Both the position numbers and the translations under genes were made by a program. Below, piece by piece: positions 8,296 through 16,925 of a stretch of 64,000 nt of DNA. The notes under the pieces were generated by a model. It did no database searches and was not told the origin of the DNA. It saw only the letters and a program-made list of their open reading frames with translations. The stretch comes from Treponema sp. OMZ 798. Its GTDB lineage: Bacteria; Spirochaetota; Spirochaetia; Treponematales; Treponemataceae. Position 1 is the stretch's first letter. Each line of letters begins with the position of its first letter. The stretch spans positions 2,294,001-2,358,000 of the forward strand of contig NZ_CP051305.1 of NCBI RefSeq assembly GCF_024181385.1. The letters are read 5' to 3'.

Positions 8296-9162
8296 ATGTT
8301 ATGGAATGAAGAAGTGGAAAAGCATTTTTTCAGAGAAGCGCTAAAATCTTTTGCTTCGCCTGAACAACTTTTTTATAACCTGCAATCGGGTTATTATGCG
8401 TATATACCTAAAGATTTTGATTCTGAGGGACAAACACTGCAAAGTAGAAATTCACTTATAGGGCAATTTACGGAAAAATGGTGCAAACAAATTTTTTCTC
8501 CTATTGCTGAAGAATTAGGTTTGTATGCGATTAATGGTGTGGTTTGTGAAGAAATTGCGTTGACCAAATCTTCAAGTGCTGATTTGGCTTTTTGTACTAA
8601 AAATACCATCACTCAAAAGGCAGAAGATATAAAACTCATTTTTGAAGTAAAAATGAGTATCGTTTCAAATTATAAATTTGAACAACCCGATACTGTAAAT
8701 TTAATTGGCGATTATAAAAGCCATAAAGGAAATCCATCTCTGCTTAGATCAGATTCAATGTTAAAGGCTATAGGAAAATCGATCAATATTAGAGTTTCCG
8801 GTTCAAATGCAAATACTATTCCGATAATTATTTTAGGAAACAGTCCAATAACATCTACATATTCAAAAAAAGTTGATTTCTTAAAGTCAGCCGGAGTTAT
8901 TCAAGGATTTTACAGCTTAAATCCAAATCCTACAAAATCAGATTTTATTTTTGAATCACCTGAGAAAGGCTTTATAACTATTACTGATGTAAATGAGTTA
9001 ACAAATTTATGTAAACAGATTTTATCGGAAGAACGGCATTATTTTTCTTCTATGATTTCAAAAAAACAACTTGGCAATATAATAACTATTGCGGCAAAAG
9101 AAATTGATAATGTTAAAAAAGGTGAAAAATTCTTAAAATTCTTGCGAGGTTGTAATGAGTAA
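8296..9162 (+). CDS. type II restriction endonuclease (PD-(D/E)XK type)
   Basis: 288 residues with no clear named family, but it overlaps a DNA methyltransferase gene by 8 bases and has a PD-(D/E)XK-like core: SSADLAF followed about 20 residues later by LIFEVKMS, which would supply the metal-binding Asp, Glu and Lys. That combination points to the restriction subunit of a type II system. GTGGAGAT is the ribosome site. The cleavage sequence cannot be predicted. The pair sits inside the fatty-acid gene cluster and looks acquired. Confidence 0.75.
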   Translation: MLWNEEVEKHFFREALKSFASPEQLFYNLQSGYYAYIPKDFDSEGQTLQSRNSLIGQFTEKWCKQIFSPIAEELGLYAINGVVCEEIALTKSSSADLAFCTKNTITQKAEDIKLIFEVKMSIVSNYKFEQPDTVNLIGDYKSHKGNPSLLRSDSMLKAIGKSINIRVSGSNANTIPIIILGNSPITSTYSKKVDFLKSAGVIQGFYSLNPNPTKSDFIFESPEKGFITITDVNELTNLCKQILSEERHYFSSMISKKQLGNIITIAAKEIDNVKKGEKFLKFLRGCNE

Positions 9163-10051
9163 ATCCGGTACTGAAACTAGCAGCTTTGGAGTTAGCGGAA
9201 GAATAAATCATGATTCCAGTAAATTTTATGATTCAAAATTATATAAAGAATTAGAAAAAAAAGAACAAATTATTTCTGATATTGAAAATCCTTTTCCGAA
9301 AGAATTACTTGATTCAATTATATTAGGCTCGTGTGAAAATATGAATAAAATACCCGATAATTCTTTGCATTTAATGATAACATCTCCTCCCTACAATGTA
9401 TCAAAAGAATATGACGATGATTTATCATTGGAAGAATATTTGAAACTTCTTGAGAATGCTTTTTCCGAAACATATCGGGTGCTTGTAAATGGCGGAAGAG
9501 CTTGTATAAATATTGCAAATTTAGGACGCAAACCTTATATTCCATTATCAGATTATATTTCAAAAATGATGATAGATATAGGTTTTAATATGCGAGGAGA
9601 AATTATATGGAATAAGGCGGCAAGTGCCAGTCCTTCAACAGCGTGGGGCAGTTGGCAAAGTGCATCTAACCCCACATTAAGAGATATTCACGAATATATA
9701 TTAGTTTTTTCAAAAGGAGATTATAAACGCCAACAGTTACAAAAAGAAAACACCATACAGCGTGAAGAATTTATGGAATGGACAAAGTCAATTTGGACAA
9801 TGAATGCTGAAAGTGCAAAGAGGGTCGGACATCCGGCTCCTTTTCCGATCGAATTACCTTATAGATTGATTCAACTATATTCTTTTAAAAATGATATAGT
9901 TTTGGATCCTTTTATGGGCAGCGGAACAACTGCTATAGGAGCTTTAAAATCTCAACGGCATTATATAGGGTATGAAATCAATAATAATTATATAAATTTA
10001 GCAAATGAAAGGATTTATCCATACAAAGTTGATAATCAATTGTTTGCATAG
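9155..10051 (+). CDS. type II DNA methyltransferase (beta class, probable N4-cytosine)
   Basis: 298 residues. The catalytic motif comes first (LMITSPPYNVSKEY) and the AdoMet-binding motif last (LDPFMGSGTTAIGAL), the order of beta-class amino-methyltransferases. SPPY rather than DPPY is usual for N4-cytosine enzymes, though some N6-adenine enzymes share it. About 60 residues precede the catalytic motif, and the middle part should hold the target-recognition region. It protects host DNA from the overlapping endonuclease. Ribosome site GAGG lies 5 bases before ATG 9155, inside the endonuclease end. Confidence 0.9.
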   Translation: MSKSGTETSSFGVSGRINHDSSKFYDSKLYKELEKKEQIISDIENPFPKELLDSIILGSCENMNKIPDNSLHLMITSPPYNVSKEYDDDLSLEEYLKLLENAFSETYRVLVNGGRACINIANLGRKPYIPLSDYISKMMIDIGFNMRGEIIWNKAASASPSTAWGSWQSASNPTLRDIHEYILVFSKGDYKRQQLQKENTIQREEFMEWTKSIWTMNAESAKRVGHPAPFPIELPYRLIQLYSFKNDIVLDPFMGSGTTAIGALKSQRHYIGYEINNNYINLANERIYPYKVDNQLFA

Positions 10052-10227
10052 TTGTAATTACTTTTTTTACATCTAACACCAGTATTAGCGCTGACAACTT
10101 AGAACAAATTTTGTTCAGTTTAAGAAAGAGAGTATACAAAAATTTATGGAGAAGGTTATAGATGAAAACATGAATAAATAAAATGTAAAACTTGCGGTTA
10201 AATTAAAAGTTTTTATGGAGGAACGAT
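10052..10227. promoter_or_regulatory. fabV upstream region with a perfect palindrome
   Basis: This gap separates the methyltransferase from fabV. GAACAAATTTTGTTC at 10102-10116 is a perfect 7+1+7 palindrome. Its right arm overlaps a possible -35 (TTGTTC), followed 16 bases on by TATACA, giving a leader of about 90 bases before fabV. This could be an operator or, less likely, a weak hairpin after the methyltransferase gene. The sequence differs from the fabH palindrome, so a common regulator is not implied. Confidence 0.3.
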
Positions 10228-11421
10228 ATGATTGTAAAACCGATGGTTAGGAATAACATTTGTTTAAATGCTCATCCTAAAGGATGCAAAAAGAGTGTAG
10301 AGGATCAAATAGAATACACAAAAAAAAGGATTACCGCTGAGGTAAAATCGGGTGCTGCGTCACCGAAAAATGTACTCGTGCTCGGCTGCTCTAACGGCTA
10401 CGGGCTTGCAAGCCGAATCACGGCAGCCTTCGGCTACGGAGCCGCTACTATAGGCGTTTCCTTTGAAAAGGCCGGAAGCGAAACAAAGTACGGAACCCCC
10501 GGCTGGTACAACAACCTGGCCTTTGACGAGGCGGCAAAAAAAGAAGGCCTTTATTCCGTTACTATAGACGGAGATGCCTTTTCCGACGAAATCAAGGCTC
10601 AAGTTATTGAAGAAGCAAAAAAGAAGGGAATGAAATTCGACCTCATTGTTTACAGCTTGGCAAGCCCTGTAAGAACAGACCCCGACACAGGCATAATGCA
10701 CAAGTCGGTCTTAAAACCCTTCGGCAAAACCTTTACAGGCAAGACTGTCGATCCCTTTACGGGAGAACTAAAAGAGATTTCCGCAGAGCCTGCAAGCGAT
10801 GAAGAAGCTCAAGCCACCGTTAAGGTTATGGGCGGAGAAGATTGGGAGCGCTGGATAAACCGGCTTTCAAAAGAAGGCTTGCTGGAAGAAGGCTGCATCA
10901 CCATGGCCTATTCTTATATCGGCCCCGAAGCCACCCAAGCCCTCTACCGCAAGGGAACCATAGGTAAGGCTAAAGAACACCTTGAAGCCACAGCTCACCG
11001 CTTAAACAAAGAAAACCCGTCAGCACGCGCCTTTGTTTCGGTAAACAAGGGGCTTGTAACAAGGGCAAGTGCAGTAATCCCCGTAATTCCCCTCTACCTA
11101 GCTTCCTTATTCAAGGTGATGAAAGAAAAAGGAAACCACGAGGGCTGTATCGAGCAGATTACCCGCCTTTATGCAGAAAGGCTCTACCGCAAAGACGGAA
11201 CTATCCCTGTCGATGAAGAAAACAGAATCCGTATTGACGACTGGGAGCTTGAAGAAGACGTACAAGGGGAAGTTTCTGCCTTGATGGAAAAGGTAACAAG
11301 CGAAAATGCCGAAAGCCTAACCGACCTTGCAGGTTACCGCCACGACTTTTTAGCCTCAAACGGCTTTGATGTCGAAGGCGTCAACTACGAAGCCGAGGTA
11401 GAAAGGTTCGACAGGATTTAA
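10228..11421 (+). CDS. fabV: trans-2-enoyl-CoA/ACP reductase (FabV/Ter)
   Basis: 397 residues, the length of T. denticola Ter, which it matches closely from memory. The NADH-binding motif GCSNGYGLASRI is near residue 55, YSLASPVR is present, and the catalytic Tyr-x8-Lys appears as YRKGTIGKAK. FabV performs the last reduction of the fatty-acid cycle; the T. denticola enzyme is known for essentially irreversible reduction of crotonyl-CoA. A strong site (TGGAGGAACGAT) precedes ATG. It now stands apart from fabHDG because the restriction-modification pair lies between. Confidence 0.96.
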   Translation: MIVKPMVRNNICLNAHPKGCKKSVEDQIEYTKKRITAEVKSGAASPKNVLVLGCSNGYGLASRITAAFGYGAATIGVSFEKAGSETKYGTPGWYNNLAFDEAAKKEGLYSVTIDGDAFSDEIKAQVIEEAKKKGMKFDLIVYSLASPVRTDPDTGIMHKSVLKPFGKTFTGKTVDPFTGELKEISAEPASDEEAQATVKVMGGEDWERWINRLSKEGLLEEGCITMAYSYIGPEATQALYRKGTIGKAKEHLEATAHRLNKENPSARAFVSVNKGLVTRASAVIPVIPLYLASLFKVMKEKGNHEGCIEQITRLYAERLYRKDGTIPVDEENRIRIDDWELEEDVQGEVSALMEKVTSENAESLTDLAGYRHDFLASNGFDVEGVNYEAEVERFDRI

Positions 11422-11426
11422 ATTGA

Positions 11427-11465
11427 GGAATTATTAATAATTATTAATTATTAATTCTTAATTCA
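11427..11465. repeat. AT-only inverted repeat after fabV
   Basis: A run made almost wholly of ATTAAT/AATTATT steps forms a long imperfect inverted repeat just behind the fabV stop. It could be a weak transcription terminator or slippage-derived DNA. The rest of the gap to 11656 shows nothing recognisable. Confidence 0.35.
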
Positions 11466-11656
11466 TAGATGTTTATGGCAAAAACCGATATTTGTTCTTC
11501 GGCACATAAATTACAAGAAGATGCAACTATTAGGAATTTCCGAATAGTCAAACTGAAGGGGATAGGACTGCAGCCCGCTCTGTAAAATACTACGGGCTGC
11601 AAATGATTATTGCCGTCGGCTTCTTGGAAAACACCATCAGCGGGTAACTGAAAATT

Positions 11657-12982
11657 ATGGAAGATTATAATAAAGAGTTTAAAATCGACATTCCTAAAAA
11701 ACATAGTGCACTTAAAGCCGAAATCGTTTCTTTTTTAAACAGCACTGATGGAGAAATTTATCTGGGTGTCGATGACAGCGGAACTATACATTATGATCTC
11801 ATAAACGAAAAAAAGAAAAAATGGGAAGAAGTTCTTTCAAATTGGATTGTAAATGCTTTTACGCCTGATGTAACGAGCTTGATTTATATTTATCCAAACG
11901 AAGCTCCCTTTAGAATCAAAATTTTTAAGGGAAAAGAGAGGCCTTACTTTTATAAAGACGGAGAAGGTTTTAATACAAAGTGTGTATATGTCAGAGTCGG
12001 CAGCACAAAAAGGCTTGCAAGCTTTGATGAAATACAAAGAATGATAAGGCAGCATAGTCAAAATGATTACGAGCGCTTGTTATGTCATCGGGATGATTTG
12101 ACCTTTAATTATATAGAAAATAGATTTAAAGAAAAAAGCGTTCCCTTCGACAAATATGCTCTATCCCTCATGGATAAGGATGGTAAATACAATAATGCCG
12201 CCCTCTTATTGAGCGACCAAAATCCCGCTATCAGTAAGTTTGCCGTTTTTCAGGGTACTACGGTTAATGTCTTTTTGGATAAAAAAGAATTTACAGGTTC
12301 TATCTTAAAGCAATTAGATGAGGTGCTATATTTTGCAAATTTATCGAACCGCAAAAAAATAACCATTACCGGAAACCCTGAGCGGGATGAGTATTCGGAT
12401 ATTCCGGAAAGAGCTCTCAGAGAAGCTATCGTAAACTGCTATTGCCATAGGGACTGGACCTTGAGCGGAGATATAAAAATAGAATTTTACGATGACAGAG
12501 TGCAAATTTTTTCTCCCGGCAGCTTGCCGGACGGATTGACCCTGGAAAACATAAAAATGGGCATGGTTGCTAAAAGGAATAAAATTATAGTGGATACTCT
12601 GGATAAGGCTGATGTCATCGAAAATTATGCTTCAGGAGTACGCAGAATATTTGAAGATTATGCCGGCTTTAAAAAACAGCCCGAATATTATATTTCCGAT
12701 AACGGGGTAATTGTTACCTTGTTTAACCGAAACTATGATGTCCAAAATGACGGTGAAAATGATGTTCAAAATGATGTCCAAAAACTGAGCCCGGAACAAA
12801 GAAAAGAAAAAATCATGGAACTGATAAAATCAAATAACAAAATTACAATTGATATGATGAGTTATATGATTAATGTATCAAAACCCACCATTGAGAGGGA
12901 TATAGCTAAATTAAAGAAAGATAACAAAATTGAATACGTCGGCAGTGCCAAGGACGGATACTGGATTGTAAAAAAACAATGA
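11657..12982 (+). CDS. AlbA/Schlafen-type ATP-binding transcriptional regulator
   Basis: 441 residues. The N-terminus FKIDIPKKHSALKAEIVSFLNSTDGEIYLGVDDSG is the AlbA_2 (Schlafen AAA_4) domain, placing the start at the ATG. A middle segment, EALREAIVNCYCHRDWTLSGDIKIEFYDDRVQIFSPG (cited here in parts: REAIVNCYCHRDW, IEFYDDRVQIFSPG), is the histidine-kinase-like HATPase_c_4 domain. A linker rich in DVQND repeats leads to a C-terminal winged helix (KITIDMMSYMINVSKPTIERD). Such proteins are usually local regulators or defence-associated. It lies alone between fabV and accB; no ribosome site is obvious. Confidence 0.85.
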   Translation: MEDYNKEFKIDIPKKHSALKAEIVSFLNSTDGEIYLGVDDSGTIHYDLINEKKKKWEEVLSNWIVNAFTPDVTSLIYIYPNEAPFRIKIFKGKERPYFYKDGEGFNTKCVYVRVGSTKRLASFDEIQRMIRQHSQNDYERLLCHRDDLTFNYIENRFKEKSVPFDKYALSLMDKDGKYNNAALLLSDQNPAISKFAVFQGTTVNVFLDKKEFTGSILKQLDEVLYFANLSNRKKITITGNPERDEYSDIPERALREAIVNCYCHRDWTLSGDIKIEFYDDRVQIFSPGSLPDGLTLENIKMGMVAKRNKIIVDTLDKADVIENYASGVRRIFEDYAGFKKQPEYYISDNGVIVTLFNRNYDVQNDGENDVQNDVQKLSPEQRKEKIMELIKSNNKITIDMMSYMINVSKPTIERDIAKLKKDNKIEYVGSAKDGYWIVKKQ

Positions 12983-12992
12983 GTACAGGACA

Positions 12993-13126
12993 GGTTGTCC
13001 ACTTACATAATGGAGGACGGTCTACCTACATAATGGTGGACGGTTCACCTGCATAGGGATAGACCGTCTATCTGGGGATAGACATACTACCTACATAATG
13101 ATAAACTGTCTATCTTACATTGCATA
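12993..13126. repeat. second degenerate array with a 23-bp period, before accB
   Basis: Six units can be aligned: 12993-13015, 13016-13038, 13039-13061, a 19-bp unit 13062-13080, 13081-13103 and 13104-13126. The consensus is roughly GACGGTCTACCTACATAATG plus three bases. GATAGACCGTCTATC at 13058-13072 is a perfect palindrome. Like the array at 8012 it begins just after a stop codon, has the same 23-bp period and shares GGTCTATC/CATAGGG words, so the two are probably related. It ends about 44 bases before accB and may lie in its leader. Confidence 0.75.
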
Positions 13127-13170
13127 TAACGGTTAAAAATAGATAAAAAATAAAACTTTAAGGAGATTTT

Positions 13171-13722
13171 ATGAAAGAAGATTTTATTTTGAAAGTGATA
13201 GAACAATTTGAAAAAGGTGATACGGTTTTCTTGCAGATAAGGCAGGACGACAGCGAGCTTGTATTAAAAAAAGAAGGAGCCTTTCCTAAAAAAGAGGTTT
13301 CCGTTCAAGGCGGAGCACAGGCTGCCTATCCCATGCCTTTGGCTATGCCGGCAGCTTTCCAAGCAGGTTTTCAGGGCGTGCCTCAGACCGCTCCTTCGGG
13401 AGTTCAAGGGGCAGCACCTCAACCGGCAAGCCCTGTTGCAGAAGCTCCGGCCCAAGCGGCCACGGCATCTTCATCGGCCGATCTAATCGAGGTAAAAAGC
13501 CCCATCGTCGGAACCTTTTACAGGGCTCCGTCTCCCGATTCTCCGCCCTATGTCGAAAAAGGCGGCACGGTAAAAAAAGGTCAGCCCCTTTGCGTGCTTG
13601 AGGCTATGAAGATGATGAACACCCTAGAATGCGAACATGACGGAGTTATCGAAGAAATCTTGGTTTCAAACGGAGAGCTTGTCGAATTCGATCAGGTCTT
13701 GTTTAAGATAAAGGCTAAGTAG
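13171..13722 (+). CDS. accB: biotin carboxyl carrier protein of acetyl-CoA carboxylase
   Basis: 183 residues. The C-terminal biotinyl domain has the canonical CVLEAMKMMNTLE with biotin-accepting Lys147 and the SPIVGTFYRAPSPDSPPYV thumb region of AccB. The middle (about residues 45-103) is a flexible Ala/Pro/Gln-rich linker. It carries carboxyl-biotin between AccC and the AccAD transferase, the first committed step of fatty-acid synthesis. AAGGAG lies 5 bases before the ATG. First gene of accBCDA. Confidence 0.96.
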   Translation: MKEDFILKVIEQFEKGDTVFLQIRQDDSELVLKKEGAFPKKEVSVQGGAQAAYPMPLAMPAAFQAGFQGVPQTAPSGVQGAAPQPASPVAEAPAQAATASSSADLIEVKSPIVGTFYRAPSPDSPPYVEKGGTVKKGQPLCVLEAMKMMNTLECEHDGVIEEILVSNGELVEFDQVLFKIKAK

Positions 13723-13732
13723 GAAGGTTCCT

Positions 13733-15052
13733 ATGATTAAAAAAATACTTATCGCCAACAGGGGTGAGATAGCCGTAAGGGTAATCCGCTCCTGCCGCGA
13801 AATGGGAATAAAAACCGTCGCCGTTTACTCCACGGCGGACAAGGACTGCCTCCATGTTCTTTTGGCTGATGAGGCTGTCTGCATAGGCCCGCCCCCGTCG
13901 GCTAAAAGCTACCTCAACAAGGAAGCCCTTATCACGGCAGCCCTCTGCACTTCCTGCGAGGCCGTTCATCCGGGAGTAGGCTTTTTATCCGAAAACGCAG
14001 GTTTCGCCCGCGAAGTAGAAAACGCAGGCCTTTTTTGGATAGGCCCTAAACCCGACACAATCGAAATGCTGGGCGACAAGGTACGGGCCCGCGAAACCGC
14101 CGTAAAAAGCGGCCTTCCCGTAACCCCCGGCTCGGACGGAGCCGTAAAAGAATTGGAAGAAGCCAAAAAAACTGCCGAAAAATGCGGTTATCCCGTCATC
14201 ATCAAGGCGGCTTCAGGCGGCGGCGGAAAGGGAATGCGCATCGTTTATAAGGAATCGGAGTTGCCTGAAAACCTAAAAATCGCTTCCGCGGAAGCCGAGG
14301 CCAACTTTGCAGACGGCACGGTTTATATCGAAAAATACCTCGTAGACCCGCGCCATGTCGAACTTCAAATCGTAGGCAACGGAAAGGGAGCCGTTTCCGT
14401 CTTAGGCGAAAGAGACTGCTCTGTTCAAAAAAATCATCAAAAGCTGATAGAAGAAAGCCCCTCCCCTGCCGTAAGCGAGGAAATGCGCGAAGCCATGTGT
14501 AAGGGGGCTGTCAGCCTCTTTTCTTCCCTTAAATACCGCGGGGCGGGAACAATCGAGTTTCTCGTATCGGGCAACAATTTCTACTTTATGGAAGTAAACG
14601 CCCGAATTCAGGTCGAGCACCCCGTTTCGGAGATGATTACAGGCACCGATATAATTGCAGAACAAATCCGCGTTTGTACGGGCGAGAACATGAAGTTTGC
14701 CCAAGGCATCCTGCCTACAAAGGGCTGGGCTATCGAGGCCAGAATAAACGCCCGCTCTCCCGGCCTTATCAAAAACTTGATGATTCCCGGCGGAAACGGT
14801 GTACGCTTTGACAGCTTTTTATATCAAGGTTACTCGGTAGTTCCGTTTTATGATTCGATGACGGCTAAGCTCATCGTTCACGGAGCCGACAGGGCTAATG
14901 CAATTCAAAAACTGCTTTGCGCCCTCGACGAGCTTAAAATCGAAGGCATCACCTGCAATATCGAAGAGCAAAAGATTATACTTAACTCAAAAAAGTTCAA
15001 ATCCGGTGTTTTTGGTACCGGGCTCTATGAAGAGCTTTTTGGAAGTAAATAA
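13733..15052 (+). CDS. accC: acetyl-CoA carboxylase biotin carboxylase subunit
   Basis: 439 residues, normal for AccC. It opens KKILIANRGEIAVRVIRSCRE, has the ATP-grasp glycine loop KAASGGGGKGMRIV, ERDCSVQKNHQKLIEESPSP and the catalytic MEVNARIQVEHPVSEMITG block. It uses ATP and bicarbonate to carboxylate the biotin on AccB. It starts 10 bases after accB with an AGGAAGG-type ribosome site and ends 15 bases before accD. Codon use is more G+C-rich than in the immunity-like region, as expected for a core gene. Confidence 0.97.
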   Translation: MIKKILIANRGEIAVRVIRSCREMGIKTVAVYSTADKDCLHVLLADEAVCIGPPPSAKSYLNKEALITAALCTSCEAVHPGVGFLSENAGFAREVENAGLFWIGPKPDTIEMLGDKVRARETAVKSGLPVTPGSDGAVKELEEAKKTAEKCGYPVIIKAASGGGGKGMRIVYKESELPENLKIASAEAEANFADGTVYIEKYLVDPRHVELQIVGNGKGAVSVLGERDCSVQKNHQKLIEESPSPAVSEEMREAMCKGAVSLFSSLKYRGAGTIEFLVSGNNFYFMEVNARIQVEHPVSEMITGTDIIAEQIRVCTGENMKFAQGILPTKGWAIEARINARSPGLIKNLMIPGGNGVRFDSFLYQGYSVVPFYDSMTAKLIVHGADRANAIQKLLCALDELKIEGITCNIEEQKIILNSKKFKSGVFGTGLYEELFGSK

Positions 15053-15067
15053 GGAGTATTGAAAAAT

Positions 15068-15859
15068 ATGGATTGTCCTAGTTGTAAAGTATCATATGAT
15101 GAAGAGGTTTTTACAGATAACCTGATGGTCTGCCCTCACTGTAATTGCCATTTACGCATAGAGCCGAGGCAGAGGATTACCTATCTGACAGATGAAAATT
15201 CCTTTCAAGAGCTGTATGCAAACTTAAAAACCTGTAACCCCATCGAAATGGAGGGGTATGAAGCAAAGATTTCGGCCGCCGAAGAAAAGGCAGCCTTAAA
15301 CGAGGCTGTAATTACGGGCTCATGCAAGATTAAGGGGCGGGATGCCCTCCTGGCCCTTATGTCCTTTCACTTTATGGGAGGCTCGATGGGCTCGGTTGTA
15401 GGGGAGAAGATTTCGAGGCTCATGTTAAAGGGAGCTGCAGAAAGGATCCCCGTAATTATCTATGCAACCTCAGGAGGAGCCCGAATGCAGGAGGGGCTTT
15501 TTTCGCTTATGCAGATGGCCAAGACCTCAAGTGCAGCCGCCGAGTTGGATGAAAAGGGTGTTCCTCTTTTTATAATGCTCTGCGACCCGACCACGGGAGG
15601 CGTTACGGCGAGTTTTGCAATGCTCGGCGACATAACGGCAGCAGAGCCGGGAGCCCTCATCGGCTTTGCAGGCCCAAGAGTTATCGAAGGCACCATCCGC
15701 CAGCAGCTCCCCGAAGGCTTTCAGCGCGCCGAATTTCAGATGGAAAAGGGCTTTGTGGACTGCATAGTACCGCGTCAAGAACAAAGGCAGTTTTTTGCCC
15801 GTATGATTGATGCCCACAGCCTCGGACTAAAAGAAGCCCCTAAGAAGAAAAAGGCCTAA
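15068..15859 (+). CDS. accD: acetyl-CoA carboxylase carboxyltransferase beta subunit
   Basis: About 263 residues. The N-terminal zinc ribbon is present (CPSCKVSYDE ... CPHCNCHLRI), followed by the crotonase-like carboxyltransferase core (MGGSMGSVVGEK, IIYATSGGARMQEG, LCDPTTGGVTASFAMLGD). With AccA it moves CO2 from biotin to acetyl-CoA, giving malonyl-CoA for FabD. ATG 15068 is chosen over an in-frame TTG three codons earlier because it lies a plausible 11 bases after AAGGAG. It is 27 bases upstream of accA. Confidence 0.96.
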   Translation: MDCPSCKVSYDEEVFTDNLMVCPHCNCHLRIEPRQRITYLTDENSFQELYANLKTCNPIEMEGYEAKISAAEEKAALNEAVITGSCKIKGRDALLALMSFHFMGGSMGSVVGEKISRLMLKGAAERIPVIIYATSGGARMQEGLFSLMQMAKTSSAAAELDEKGVPLFIMLCDPTTGGVTASFAMLGDITAAEPGALIGFAGPRVIEGTIRQQLPEGFQRAEFQMEKGFVDCIVPRQEQRQFFARMIDAHSLGLKEAPKKKKA

Positions 15860-15886
15860 AGTTTTTATGGGAAATGGAGAAAATGT

Positions 15887-16804
15887 ATGAGCAATACGGA
15901 TCAAACTAATTTATTAAATAACTTAAAAGATATAGCCCAAAAGGCGGGGCTTGATATAAGCGAGGAGCTTGCAAAGATAAATGCTAAACTTGAAAGTTCC
16001 ACAACCCTTGCAAAAACATGGGAAAGGGTTGAGCTTGCCCGCCACAGCGACAGGCCCAGAACCTTGGACTACATCAATTTGATTTTCGATAATTTTACCG
16101 AGCTTCACGGCGACCGCTTTTTCGGCGATGACCCTGCCATGATAGGCGGAATAGGCTTTATCGACGGAATGCCGGTTACAGTAATCGGCACCCAAAAGGG
16201 AAGAAACTTGCGCGAAACCATCGACAGGAACGGAGGTATGGCAAACCCCGAAGGCTACCGCAAAGCAATGCGCCTTGCAAAACAGGCCGAAAAGTTCAAA
16301 AGACCGATTATAACCTTTATCGACACTCAGGGAGCCTACCCCGGCCTCGGAGCCGAAGAAAGAGGAATCGGAGAAGCCATTGCCTTTAACTTGAGGGAAT
16401 TCAGCCGCCTAAAAACCCCGGTTATCTGCATAATCATCGGCGAAGGAGGCTCAGGCGGAGCCCTCGGTATAGGAGTCGGCGACAAGATTTACATGCTTGA
16501 AAACGCCATCTTCTCGGTTATATCCCCTGAAGGCTGTGCCTCAATCCTATTGAGGGATTCAAGCAGGGCAAAGGATGCCGCCGCCATGCTCAAAATTACC
16601 AGCCAAGAGGTTCTCGACTTAAAGGTAATAAACGGCATCATCCCCGAACCCGAAAAAGGAGCCCACACCGATCCGAAACAAACTGCAGAGGCAATCAAGC
16701 AGCAAATCCTAAAGGATTTAGCCGACCTTACAAAACGCGACCCCGCCGTTTTGGTAAAATACCGAAGCAAAAAAATAAGAAGCATAGGAAAGTATTCGGA
16801 GTAA
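15887..16804 (+). CDS. accA: acetyl-CoA carboxylase carboxyltransferase alpha subunit
   Basis: 305 residues. Family motifs include VELARHSDRPRTLDYI, ELHGDRFFGDDPAMIGGIG, TFIDTQGAYPGLGAEERG and IGEGGSGGALGIGVGD, all at expected positions. It pairs with AccD in the carboxyltransferase. TGGAG lies just upstream of the ATG. It ends accBCDA, which is followed by a symmetrical terminator shared with hutH. Having all four subunits in one operon is convenient but not universal. Confidence 0.97.
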   Translation: MSNTDQTNLLNNLKDIAQKAGLDISEELAKINAKLESSTTLAKTWERVELARHSDRPRTLDYINLIFDNFTELHGDRFFGDDPAMIGGIGFIDGMPVTVIGTQKGRNLRETIDRNGGMANPEGYRKAMRLAKQAEKFKRPIITFIDTQGAYPGLGAEERGIGEAIAFNLREFSRLKTPVICIIIGEGGSGGALGIGVGDKIYMLENAIFSVISPEGCASILLRDSSRAKDAAAMLKITSQEVLDLKVINGIIPEPEKGAHTDPKQTAEAIKQQILKDLADLTKRDPAVLVKYRSKKIRSIGKYSE

Positions 16805-16836
16805 ACTCTTATAGTTCATTTTTAAAATTTTATTAA

Positions 16837-16874
16837 AAAACCCGTATCGGATTTTATATTCCAATACGGGTTTT
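16837..16874. terminator. bidirectional rho-independent terminator between accA and hutH
   Basis: AAAACCCGTAT and ATACGGGTTTT form a stem of at least 11 pairs flanked by an A-run on one side and a T-run on the other, so it can end transcription of accA on the plus strand and of hutH on the minus strand. The loop is about 16 bases, with two further G-C pairs possible inside. Confidence 0.85.
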
Positions 16875-16925
16875 ATTGTAAATAAGCCTGCTTATAAATT
16901 CAGCATATTTACTTATTAAAATAAC

